DNA from: Davidsoniella eucalypti
Lineage: Eukaryota; Ascomycota; Sordariomycetes; Microascales; Ceratocystidaceae
Assembly: GCA_004009845.1 (NCBI GenBank)
Contig: RMBW01000049.1
Coordinates: 124,001-188,000, forward strand
Length of the DNA: 64,000 nt
Direction of reading: 5' to 3'
Part shown: in pieces, positions 12,438 through 22,431 of the stretch
How the letters are laid out: every line of letters begins with the position of its first letter
How positions within the stretch are numbered: position 1 is the first letter of the stretch
Program-made: the position numbers and the translations under genes
Notes under the pieces: generated by a model
What the model was told of the DNA's origin: nothing
The model's input: the letters and a program-made list of their open reading frames with translations, nothing else
The model's database searches: none

Positions 12438-13860
12438 TATAGAACGACTCGAGAAAGAAGCAGCCAAAGCACAACTACAGGGGCTTGAACTTGTTCCATT
12501 GATTTACTATAGTTTCTCTCACCTCTTTCAAACTTTGGAAGTACTACCTAAGGATGATATCCGGTGCTCAACTAGTGGGTCTACTTCAACTAAAGATCGA
12601 TGGTACCCTCGTCAACTTGTACCATGGGCAGATTTTCAAGAGTGTCATGATGCTGTATTGGGCCAAAAACCTATACCTCGGGAGTTTTCAAGCAATTGCC
12701 TCTAGCCAAGAGACTGTACGAAGCATTAGTACAATAGCTACCGAAGCAGAGGCTGTTGTGTTCTCTAAGAGGGCCGTTGAGGAATATGTTTTGCAGATTA
12801 TCAATGAGTATCTAGCTTCTAATATAGATGTTGATTCATATGACATTGATACATACAACAAGTTTATCAGTATCAAGCAGGATAAGATCCGAATATCCCA
12901 CACGACAAACAACAGAATACAGCAAATTATTCGCGCTTATGAAGAGGGGAAGGGCGATGCCAAGAAAGATGGTCAAGAGGTGGATGAAAAGGGAGTTCCA
13001 GAACAAGATTGTACTGAGGAATCTCACAGTATACATTCTACTGTTGCCATCCCTTCACTACAGCCCAGCGGTGCTGATACTAGGCCATGCCTCCGATCTA
13101 CTCGTTCCCATTAGCCTGGCAGCACTTACTGGCTCTTTGCCGAATCAGTCAGGCTCGACTCTGTCATGTAATCTTACCTCTTCGGCAGAGCTTGACCATG
13201 ATAAAGGAAACACGATGGTCAGCCATGCTATAACGCAATTATTTCATTACATGCAATCTGATGGAGTTAGTTATGGTTATGTGATGACTGGAGAATCTAT
13301 GATACTGCTACATATCGATTATCTAGATCCCACCAAGGTCTATTATCATCTTTCTATTCCTCGAAAAGATGTATCTGGCATTCCTTTTTGCTCTGCTGAA
13401 GACATCCCTGTCCATGACGACGAAATTACAAACCAAATTGACGATATAAAGCAGACACCAGTTGCTTATATCTTGACACTTTTGCTATTGCCACTTCCGG
13501 CTCCTACTTTAACATATCAAGAAAAAGCTTCTCTACAGAACAGTCTTGCTAAAGTTGGGACTGAGTATGCCTCATTAAATCCTAACCACTCGAGGAATTT
13601 GGCCTTGAGATAGAGTACTTCCTCTTGGTTGAGCCCTGGCGAGACCAGCGGTAGTAGCAGAATAGGCCCATCTATAAATGTAACCTGGGAACAACACGTC
13701 GTAGACTCAACTACTAGGCCCCCACTTGCTCAATACTGTACACAGGTTTGTCTACTTGGCCTCAAGTTCAATCGACGACTCGATAAGAGGTGTCCTAACT
13801 ATAAGCTTCACTTACAAGCTAAATCCCCGATTGCTCCTTTTATTCCTCTGTTGATTTAGG
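12438..13860 (+). pseudogene. Decayed, doubly truncated copy of the adjacent coiled-coil/kinase-like gene
   Basis: The DNA is closely similar to the intact gene's interval from about 14690 to 16435, in the same orientation. It begins inside the coiled-coil region without a start codon and ends before the kinase-like domain. Lesions seen by alignment are: a 21-nt in-frame deletion near 12650; a 2-nt deletion near 12680 that shifts frame; a net deletion of about 188 nt at 13106 that shifts frame again; and an AAG to TAG nonsense change at 13611-13613. It carries 45 nt (15 codons, around 12948-12993) that the intact copy lacks, so it is not simply a recent broken duplicate of the present intact allele. 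The conserved middle block (QLFHYMQSDGVSYGYVMTGE) is still readable. The lesions are mostly indels and a transversion rather than a field of C-to-T changes. Confidence 0.9.
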
Positions 13861-14521
13861 TAGACGTTAAATATAATCAAATCAAAATCAACCATCCTAA
13901 TCGCATAAAACTTACCGTGTTTTTATTGTTATCTCAACCTCCTACATATAGTATGTTTTTCACATTTGCCTATGACAGTCAGAATGTTGTGGGCCTTTCT
14001 ACATTCCCAGCACAACCAGTACAGTTATCCCACAAAGTAATTTGACTCTTGATGCATTATGCTTCTAAAAGTTAAGTTGGTCTTTTAACAGGCTTAGGGG
14101 TGATTCATAATGGGCAGTCGTTATAGCCTGTGGAGTGCTACTAGCTATTCTGTGTGATGGAATCTTAGCCACCTACTTCAAAATTCGGATGGGCTTTAAG
14201 CGAACAAGACTTTGAGCAGTTTGGCATGAAAATGGTTGTGACTTAGTGTAGCTCGGTTTGTTTGTACCATTTAATTCCATCTAATTTGTCTTGATATAGC
14301 ACGTGTCACATGACCATAAAGGTATTTCTCAAACCCAGCCTAACACCATGGTGGCTGCCTAACCTTGTCACCCAAGGACAATAATAACAACAACAATCAA
14401 CCACACCTTTCACTTCTGATTCCTTGATCTTCATTTCTCTCTATCTGTCATTCCACAACACTTCTACAACTACATATCATCTATTCTTCCCTTCCTCTAC
14501 TCACAAATCGATTTGCCAATC
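13861..14521 (+). promoter_or_regulatory. Spacer and probable promoter of the intact kinase-like gene
   Basis: There is no open frame of note. The last 120 nt before the ATG are C/T/A-rich with CAACAA and TTCTTCCCTTCC runs, typical of a fungal leader. A CACGTG E-box-type palindrome lies near 14300; its use is not known. Confidence 0.4.
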
Positions 14522-17035
14522 ATGGGTAATGAAATTGATGAAGTGGAAGCACCATCGGCCCCTGAGTCCGAAGCAATGCCGAGCCAAAGTAATCTAGACA
14601 GGGCTATTGCGGAAGCTCTCCAAAGACAAAAGCAACAGCACGACGAAGAAAACGCCAAAATCATCAAAGCAGCCAATGCACGCATCGAGAAAGAACGACT
14701 CGAGAATGAAGAAAACGCCAAAAAACTTGAAGCCCGCTCCGAAGAAGAACGAATCGCCAGAGAAGCAGCCGAAGCACGCACCGAGAAAGAACGACTCGAG
14801 AATGAAGAAAACGCCAAAAAACTTGCACAAGCCCAAGCACGCGCTGAAGAAGAACGGATCGCCAGAGAAGCACTCGAAGCACATCTACAGGGGCTTAAAC
14901 TTGTTCCATTGATTTACTACAGTTTCTCTCACATTTTTCAAACTTTGGAAGTGCTTAAGGATGATAAGCTGTGCTCAACTGGTACATCTACTTCAGTTCA
15001 GAATCGATGGTACCCTCGTCAACTTGTACCATGGACAGATTTTCAAGAGTGTCATGATGACATGTTTTCCCATCTTGTTACTGTATTTGGCCAAAAACGT
15101 ATACCTGATGAAAGTTTTCACGCAATTGTCTCTAGCCAAGGGACTGTACGAAGCATTAGTACAATAGCTACCGAAGCAGAGGCTGTTGTGTTCTCTAAGA
15201 GGGCCGTTGAGGAATATGCTTCGAAGATTATCAATTCGTATCTAGGTTTCAATCTAGAGGTTGATTCATATGACATTGATACACACAACAAGTTCTCCAG
15301 TATCAAGCAGGATAAGATCCGAATATCCCACACGACAAACAACAGAATACAACAAATTATTCGCGCTTATGAAGAGGGAATTCCAGAACAAGATTGCACT
15401 GAGGAATCTCATGGTATAAATTCTACTGTTGCCACTTCTTCACTACAGCCCAGCAATCCCGATACTACGGTATGCCGCCGATCTACTCGTTCCAAAACCA
15501 AGTCCGATCTTGAGTCTAGCAGAAAACGATCTGCCCTCTCTCCTGTCGACGGCGCTCCTGCTGCAAAATCCGCAAAATCCGAAGAAAGACCTTACTATCC
15601 TGACAGTCGGTGTCTCGGCCATAATTTGGAAGGTCAACCTCCCAAGAGGCTCTATGTCACAGAATTCAAGGCGCCCCATAAGCTTAGCTCAGAAGCACTT
15701 ACCGACTCTTTGCTGGATCAATCAGGCTCGCCTCTGTCATGTAATCTTACCTCTTCGGCAGAGTTTGATCATAACAAAGGAAACACCTTGGTCAGCCATG
15801 CTATAACGCAACTATTTCATTACATGCAATCTGATGGAGTTAGTTATGGTTATGTGATGACTGGAGAATCTATGATACTGCTATATATCGATTATCTAGA
15901 TCCCACCAAGGTCTATTACCACCTTTCTATTCCTCGAAACAACATATCTGGAATTCCTTATCGCTCTAGAGAAGATCCCATGCTTGATGACGATACAATT
16001 ACAAACCAAATTGACGATATAAAGCAGACACCAGTTGCTTATATCTTGACACTTTTGCTATTGGCACTTCCAGCTCCTGCTTTAACATATCAAGAAAAAA
16101 CTTCTCTACAGAACAGTCTTGCTAAAGTTGGGACTGAGTATGCCTCATTGAATTCTAGCCACTCTCATAATCTGGCCTTGAGAAAGAGTACTTCCTCTCG
16201 GTTGAACCCTGGCGAGTCCAGTGGTAGTAGCAGAATAGGCCCATCTATGAATGTAACCAGGCAACAACATGTTGTAGACTCAACTACTAGGCCCCCACTT
16301 GCTAAATACTGTACACAGGTTTGTCTACTTGGTCTCAAGTTCAATCGACAACTCGATAAGAAGTGTCCTAACTATAAGCTTCACTTACAAGCTAAATCTC
16401 AAATTGCCCCTTCTAATTCCTCCATGTTTGATTATACACAGCATCACCCCATCAATCAGTCTCAGCTTTTGACTACTATCAAGGCCCAGCTTGATACTAA
16501 CCTTGATAACGACTGCGAGGTTTTGGGTCTTCGTGGTGCTGTTGGTTGCTTGGTCAAGGTTACTGCTCACCCATTTGGGTATACCTTGGTAGGAAAGGCA
16601 GTGGAGGAACAAAATGTTGGCTTGCTTCATCGTGAGGCTAACATGTACAACCACCTAGTTGATGTACAAGGAAGTGTTGTCCCCGTTTGTCTTGGTGGTG
16701 TTGCTATGGAGCAAAATCTCTGTGTTGATTTCAGGATCAACAACCATATGCTTTTGTTGTCATATGGGGGCAAGTGGCTTTGTAGGCTTGATGGGTGGAA
16801 CATTGACCGACAACTTGCGAAACTTCAAGAGTTGGGTGTCAGTCATGGGGATATCAGACTACAGAATCTACTCTATAATGAGGAATGTGATGACTTGATG
16901 GTTATTGATTTTGAGAGGGCTAGCTATGTTGGGCCCTCAACAGCCACCAAGAGAAAGGGTGTGTTCGGTTCTGTTGCTCACCCCAAGAAGGTGGATCTAG
17001 GAAGGTGGCATCAACAATTGGAAGTTGGCTTCTAA
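14522..17035 (+). CDS. Coiled-coil protein with C-terminal kinase-like (RIO/Bud32-type) domain
   Basis: The single-exon gene encodes 837 residues. Residues about 20-125 form a charged coiled coil containing a near-identical 32-residue tandem repeat. Residues about 130-310 and 390-560 are conserved with the neighbouring pseudogene. The block AITQLFHYMQSDGVSYGYV followed by TGESMILLYID resembles the nuclease-fold-like segment that precedes a kinase domain in an expanded family of filamentous ascomycetes; that link is from memory and is inference. The C-terminus has kinase hallmarks: a putative VAIK-type Lys692 (VGKAV), the catalytic loop HGDIRLQN starting at His775, and IDFERA with Asp796 in place of DFG. 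The short C-lobe fits RIO/Bud32/APH-like kinases. A basic Ser-rich linker near residues 315-370 could hold a nuclear signal. I chose the ATG at 14522; the open frame begins 9 nt earlier at a TTG. Substrate and role are unknown. Confidence 0.8.
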   Translation: MGNEIDEVEAPSAPESEAMPSQSNLDRAIAEALQRQKQQHDEENAKIIKAANARIEKERLENEENAKKLEARSEEERIAREAAEARTEKERLENEENAKKLAQAQARAEEERIAREALEAHLQGLKLVPLIYYSFSHIFQTLEVLKDDKLCSTGTSTSVQNRWYPRQLVPWTDFQECHDDMFSHLVTVFGQKRIPDESFHAIVSSQGTVRSISTIATEAEAVVFSKRAVEEYASKIINSYLGFNLEVDSYDIDTHNKFSSIKQDKIRISHTTNNRIQQIIRAYEEGIPEQDCTEESHGINSTVATSSLQPSNPDTTVCRRSTRSKTKSDLESSRKRSALSPVDGAPAAKSAKSEERPYYPDSRCLGHNLEGQPPKRLYVTEFKAPHKLSSEALTDSLLDQSGSPLSCNLTSSAEFDHNKGNTLVSHAITQLFHYMQSDGVSYGYVMTGESMILLYIDYLDPTKVYYHLSIPRNNISGIPYRSREDPMLDDDTITNQIDDIKQTPVAYILTLLLLALPAPALTYQEKTSLQNSLAKVGTEYASLNSSHSHNLALRKSTSSRLNPGESSGSSRIGPSMNVTRQQHVVDSTTRPPLAKYCTQVCLLGLKFNRQLDKKCPNYKLHLQAKSQIAPSNSSMFDYTQHHPINQSQLLTTIKAQLDTNLDNDCEVLGLRGAVGCLVKVTAHPFGYTLVGKAVEEQNVGLLHREANMYNHLVDVQGSVVPVCLGGVAMEQNLCVDFRINNHMLLLSYGGKWLCRLDGWNIDRQLAKLQELGVSHGDIRLQNLLYNEECDDLMVIDFERASYVGPSTATKRKGVFGSVAHPKKVDLGRWHQQLEVGF
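14687..14884 (+). repeat. In-frame tandem repeat encoding the coiled coil
   Basis: Two adjacent units occur at 14687-14782 (32 codons) and 14783-14884 (34 codons). Their first 42 nt are identical, and both end with a similar EEERIARE-type segment. A partial, more diverged unit precedes them. The high nucleotide identity suggests recent slippage or unequal exchange within the gene. Confidence 0.85.
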
Positions 17036-17354
17036 CCTGCTTTGTACTTAGTTTTGAATAGTATGATATTGACTCCTTATAAATAGCTGTTTTTGGCGTT
17101 TTTGAATTGCCTAGTAAATATATCTTTATGGTTGATTATGTTCTCAAATCATAACCAGTGATTAGATGCTAATTTATAAGGCCTGATAGTATTAGCCAAG
17201 GCATGCCTTGCTACTAGGTTTTGACTATAAATAGTGACCGACACCCTCTGGATATTAGTCTTAGTGTGGGTATACAAGGGTTACCACCTAAGTTACTAAT
17301 AGCATGTGCTGATTCTTAACGTGTTGATTGATGATAATGATCTAGTGAAGGTAA

Positions 17355-18260
17355 CGGTGCCTGCGTACCGTTGCCTAAATACATGATTCTGCTAAACGCC
17401 GCCCGTATGCGGACACGTGACCGTGACCCACATACCATGGATATCATAGTATACTCTGACGGATCAAAACTGGAAGATGGACGAACTGGATGGGGTTTTG
17501 CCATATATCAAGGTAACTGGCTAGTTGATAGACAACGATGATCCCTAGGAAAGAATCATGAAGTCTTTGATGCCGAGATAGTGGGTGCCCTGAATGGCCT
17601 GAAACTGGCCCTTCAAGCCCCATGCACAGAACATTATTCTTGACAACCAAGCAGCATATGCTTACCTCTTTCCCGGCTCCGCACCAACAGACACCAGCCA
17701 AGCCCAGATCTTAGAGTTCCACTCTCTGGCTCGAACTTGGCCGGATAGACGGCGGTGCCGCCATGTCAAAGCTAGACAAGTCACCCCAATATGGGTCCCT
17801 GGACACATTGGTATACCTGGCAATGAGATAGCAGATTCTCTGGCCAAGGAAGGCGCTACTTTACCCCCACCTCCAAACCTGCCTCCCTCCATTGCTCATA
17901 TCAAATGAGCTGCTCGGAGTCGGCTTCAGGAGGAGTACACCGACTGGTGGACATCCTCTGCCCCGACAACTTACAAGGACCTGGGACTTTCTGCAAGCCT
18001 CAGGACCCCCTTTGAACTGTCTCTCCCAAGGGAGACACTGGGCCGGCTGCTGGCCGCCCGATCACATCACGGAGACTTTGTGGACTACCACCTTCGCCTA
18101 CACAAAGAAGGACCCACTACATTTCTTCTTCTGCTGGAAGGGCAAACGTCTGTCAAAGGTTTTCTTCGAGGGCCATTAGGGTCTCTCGACGTCTAACGAT
18201 GCACTAGGGTCGGATCCACGTGATCCACATAAAGACGTAAAATGATAAATAAATAAATAC
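17355..18260 (+). mobile_element. Decayed Tad1-type LINE fragment (ORF2 RNase H and C-terminal end)
   Basis: Translation across several frameshifts gives a retrotransposon RNase H: YSDGSKLEDGRTGWGFAIY near 17450-17510, ILDNQAAYAYLFPGS near 17635-17680, and IWVPGHIGIPGNEIADSLA near 17787-17845, which carries the VPGHxGIxGNExAD signature. Further on, PLHFFFCWKGKRL near 18115-18155 matches the C-terminal Cys-containing segment seen after RNase H in fungal Tad1-clade LINEs. The frame is broken by a TGA at 17539, by frameshifts near 17640 and later, and by a TGA near 17906. The fragment ends in an (AAATA)-like A-rich tail at 18241-18260. No reverse transcriptase or endonuclease domain remains, so it is a 5'-truncated dead copy. 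Confidence 0.85.
18177..18260 (+). repeat. LINE 3' tail, copy 1 of a dispersed pair
   Basis: This interval matches 57536-57620 on the same strand, including a 29-nt identical run (18202-18230 against 57558-57586) and a similar A-rich tail. The shared part encodes the peptide GSDPRDPH followed by a stop in one frame. It is the 3' end of the retrotransposon family represented by the fragment just upstream. Confidence 0.9.
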
Positions 18261-19246
18261 TGTAGACTCTTTATAAATTAGGGTGGTTTAGCTTTTAGAA
18301 AAAAATAATGTATCTAAAGCACTTGGCAGATATAGTCAATAAGGTTTCAAGCAAAACTATAAAGATTAACAAAAAAAAGGTGGTGTCAACCTAAACCATT
18401 ACTAGTAAATGTATATATATAGTGGACATATTAGCTTACTATATATCATGTATTGTAACTTTCCATATGACTTTGCTTTGTTATGTATTTGTATTTCCCC
18501 AAACTAGTGTCGTAGTACATACATGTATATGTGATATGTGTTAATGTTTCCCCTCATAAACTTCACCAAATTATTGCACCCTTGCATGCCTGTCTACTCC
18601 TTTTTTTTTTGCTGCTACATTATATATCCCGACTATCACAGCCGACATAAATCTCCACTATCCAAGACTGCCGATTATACTTCCCGGCTTACCAAATCCA
18701 TCCAGAAGTATTGTTTATAGCACCGAGTAGCCTATATAGACGTTATACTCTGTGCTCCGTCAATCTGATATATTGCTACCGACAGAGATATACAGATAAC
18801 TAAGTAGGCAAATTCTATCCCTACCTAGCCATATCATGCTTAAACGAGGCCGTGCGGAAGCACAGTACATGTAGAGGTGGTGGCTAGCTAGGCTAAATAA
18901 GCTGTTTATATGGATACGGCCCTTTCTGTGCATAAACTACATCCTCTACCTAGTTCATCTGCCATCACGACTCCCGATATTTCTTGCCGTAGTTTTGACC
19001 TCCCATGTCACGAGAGCCCGGGGAATATACTAGCCAATCACATGGTACCGATTAACTACAGGAAATGGCTAGAAAGATGCGACTGGCTAGCGTTAGTCTC
19101 TAGAGACGAGTACGATATATAGATATAGTATATATTGAGTACATATTGCTGTCAGAATAGTGTTCGATGCCCTTTACTTCTTATATCTCTCTTCTTGTGC
19201 TTTTTCTATACTATACAGTTCTTTGTGGGCTGTTATTGTCAGCATA
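18261..19246. other. AT-rich spacer before the monooxygenase gene
   Basis: No gene or domain is recognised. The region is AT-rich with many ATATAT and CTATA motifs and separates the LINE remnant from the monooxygenase gene. The last 100-200 nt presumably hold that gene's promoter. Confidence 0.5.
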
Positions 19247-21410
19247 ATGAACAACTATGACATTGGTAAGCTTCTAATCGTACCACCAGAAACATGTAGT
19301 CTATTTTCTATTCGACTAACCGACTCCCCCCTCAAGTTATTGTCGGTGCCGGGCCTGCTGGCCTGATGCTCTCAACGTGTCTATCTCGATGGGGCTATCG
19401 CATCAAGCACATCGATAACCGCCCAGAACCTACGCCTACGGGACGGGCAGACGGCATCCAGCCCCGATCTCTCGACTTACTACGCAACATGGGGCTCAAG
19501 CACGCTATAATGAAGCATGAGCCGGCCCGGGTTTACGAAGTCGCCTTTTGGGATCCCCCGGCGAAAGGAGGTGGCATCGCCCGCACGGGAACTTGGGCTT
19601 CTTGTCCAGACTTCATCGACGCTAGATATCCCTTCACTACGCTCCTGCACCAGGGACACATTGAACGGGTTTTCCTAGACGATTTGGAGAAGACGGGAAA
19701 CCCGGTTCTGAGGCCGTGGACCATCTCTGATTTCCAAACCAGCAGCCATCTTGACGATGAATATCCCGTTACTGTTAATATTCAGCACGTCGATGGGCCT
19801 CACAAGGGCGAAGAAACTCTTAGGGCAAAATACCTCTTTGGGGGCGAAGGGGCACGCTCATTCATAAGAAACAAGCTTGGCATCCAAGTCCGGCATATCG
19901 ATCCCATCTCATACGTTTGGGGAGTCATGGATGGTGTGGTCAAGACAGACTTCCCAGATATCAAGGTCAGTCAGTCAGTCAGCCAGAACCGGCCAATATC
20001 TTCCCAGCAGCTTTTCTCTCATCACGACGATGTATACTAAGATTGTCCGATGCTAGATGAAATGCACTATACACAGCGAAAACGGCTCGATCATGGTGAT
20101 CCCCCGGGAAAACAACATGGTCCGTCTGTATATCCAGATAGCCTCGTCCACCGATCCCAGCTTCAACCCTCGGAGCACAGCTACTGTTGAGCAGGTTCAA
20201 GCATCTGCCAAGAAAATCTTGCAGCCATACACTATCGATTGGGAGACTGTGGAATGGTTTTCGGTCTATCCGATTGGCCAGGGAATTGCCGATCACTACA
20301 CTCTTGATCAGCGTGTGTTCCTTGGTGGAGACGCCTGTCATACGCATAGCGTAAGTTTGAACCGTTCGTATGAAACTAAGAACTAAGCGCCTGGAGATAC
20401 AGGCTGCCCAGTACTAGATATACATCGAGTCCTATACTAACGAGCAATAGCCCAAAGCTGGCCAGGGCATGAACACTGCCTTCCTAGACGCCCTCAATCT
20501 TGCCTGGAAGCTCCATCTAGTAGAGTCCGGCGTCGCATCTCGCAGCATCTTGGCGACTTACGAGAGCGAGAGACGTGAGGTCGCCATCAGTCTTCTCGAC
20601 TTTGATAACCGCTATGCCAAGCTCTTTTCCGCCAAGCCATCTACATCGACAGTTCAGGCGGCTACTGATAATTCGGTCGGTGCTTTAGCTGACAGCAATG
20701 AGTTTGTCAAGACGTTCAAGGAGTCTTGTGCCTTCACTAGTGGCTATGGTGTGGCGTACAAAGCAAACGCCATCAACTGGACACCGGATCACCTCGTCAA
20801 GTCTTCTCTGGTGGTTGCCGACGGATTAGTCTCTGGCCGTCTCTTTCCGAATGCCAACGTTACGCGTGTCGTTGACGCCAATATCGTCCATCTAGAACAG
20901 GAGATTCCGTTGAATGGAGCCTTCCGGATCTATGTCTTTGCGGGAGTTCCCGGAAGTTCAGCGGCCCGTCAAGCTTTGTTCGACTTTGGCCGTGGACTTG
21001 AGAAGCCGGGGTCATTCCTGCACATGTATCGTCGCCCTGAAGACGACAAGGCTGATTATCGAGAGATGGATATGCCGCATAGTAGGTTCTTCACGTTCTG
21101 TACTATATTTGCAGCCAGGCGATCCAGCATCGAGATACACCAAGACACGCCACCATTGCTAGCTAGATATCGAAGCCATGTCTATGCTGACGATCGTGGT
21201 AGCAGAACCGATCATAGCTCCGAGGCGGCGGTTCACTGCAAAATGGGCTTTAGCAAGAATCGAGGCGGTGTCGTCGTCGTTAGGCCAGATGGTTATGTTG
21301 GTATCACAGTCAATTTAGTCGATGGTTCAGGAACTGCTGATGTTCTGAACGAGTACTTTGGAAGCTTTTGTACTCGTAAGCCCAAAAGTGTGTCCCAAGC
21401 TCAACTATGA
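19247..21410 (+). CDS. FAD-binding aromatic hydroxylase (phenol 2-monooxygenase family)
   Basis: Four exons are modelled: 19247-19265, 19337-19965, 20057-20350 and 20451-21410, giving 633 residues, the usual family size. Members use NAD(P)H and O2 to hydroxylate phenolic rings. The FAD-binding GxGxxG motif ([10 protein letters not shown]) is at residues 7-16. A variant of the DG motif, GGEGARS, is near residue 185. The second FAD motif [16 protein letters not shown] starts at about residue 307 and is interrupted by intron 3. The C-terminal thioredoxin-like domain ends with [18 protein letters not shown] and NEYFGSF. Exon 1 is only 19 nt, and its splice completes the first FAD beta-strand, which supports the start chosen. 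The second intron's donor lies in a GTCA tandem repeat. The gene converges on NRK1 with about 100 nt between stops. The natural substrate cannot be told from sequence. Confidence 0.88.
19966..19981 (+). repeat. (GTCA)4 repeat overlapping a splice donor
   Basis: Four GTCA units begin exactly at the predicted donor of intron 2 of the monooxygenase gene. Each unit offers a GTCAGT-like donor 4 nt from the next, so use of any unit but the first would shift the frame. Confidence 0.75.
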
Positions 21411-21514
21411 TCCTAAGAGCTCCAATGATCATACCATTCATCCATAGTGTATTGCTAATTCTATGTATATATATATATAATATTGACTGAATTCATGCTA
21501 CATGTATTCGTAGG

Positions 21515-22431
21515 CTATGCCGTACTTGTCAAGTGTTCCGAGGCCAGGAAACTGATAATCTGTGACACTGCCCAGTCCAAAGTCGTAGCCATGTCAACAT
21601 CCAAGCCCTGGTCACTTTGGACCAGAATGCCATGTGACTTGGCAACGTCCTCTTTGATCTTCCCCTCGACGTTTTCTCCTTCAAAAAGCCACGTGTGGGC
21701 TTCGGCATAGTTGGGCCACACGATGTTGCTCACGTAGTTTGGAGGATCTTTCCAGAACCCTTCCAAGGTGACATATCCGTCTCGAGCGTCTCGGCGTCTT
21801 GTAGCTTGAGCTCTCGATACCAGCAGAAAGAGCTTCAAGTCGAGGAGATCCATGATGTTCTGCATGGCGGGTGTATACAAAAGGAACCCATCGAATAGGC
21901 AGATTGGCCGCTTAGAGGCAGTGAACGCAAGGCCTTTGGGTGTTTCCAGCCATCGAACGACTCGGGCTTTGGCAGCAGCAATCTGTTCTGCTGTCACCGG
22001 GCAGTCGCCAACTGAGTTCTGGTCTTCCTTGGAGTCAACAGAGGGCTGTTGTGTGCATTTTGTTAGTGGCTTGTACCATAACTTCTATCTAGGAAAACAA
22101 CAATGTCTTACAGGAAACTCCCCGCTCGACCGGATGTGTTTTAGAGCACGCTGCATGTGTTCCAGATCTAGCGCTTCTATACAATCCCAATCACGCACAT
22201 CGTGACAAATCGGGAGTCTTCACAGAGTCAGTCCAGGCGGTTCCATGGTATCATACTTGGTTTTATGAGCAGCGTTAGCGCCTCTTACTCTTCCTCTGAG
22301 CGGTAAAAGTCATCTTCGTGGAGAATGAACATCTGGGGAAAGATATCGCGTAGAATACGGGCCAAAGTGGTCTTCCCACTAGAGGAACAGCCGCTGATTC
22401 CGATAATCGAAGCTTTGGTGTGAGCACTCAT
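21515..22431 (-). CDS. NRK1: Nicotinamide riboside kinase
   Basis: Three exons are modelled, 22431-22289, 22217-22112 and 22045-21515, giving 259 residues. The enzyme phosphorylates nicotinamide riboside (and usually nicotinic acid riboside) to the mononucleotide in NAD salvage. The Walker A motif GCSSSGKT is at residues 14-21. HEDDFYRSEEE, an Asp-rich substrate segment, precedes the first intron, and ELPICHDVRDWDC continues after it; the DWDC block is typical of NRK proteins. The third exon contains the IVFDGF-like block (here CLFDGFLLY), followed by RRRDARDGYV, where arginine-rich lid residues act in phosphoryl transfer. Length (about 240-260) fits the family. The splice model is supported because each junction restores a conserved block. 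Confidence 0.88.

Noticed and set aside
12828..13613. A 261-codon open frame within the decayed copy that could be called a complete gene
   Set aside because: Its first 90 codons are out of frame relative to the intact homologue and only the later part matches; it is a frame created by the deletions, not a functional gene.
17662..17892. Minus-strand open frame inside the LINE remnant
   Set aside because: It is antisense to the RNase H sequence, and the plus-strand reading carries the recognised motifs.
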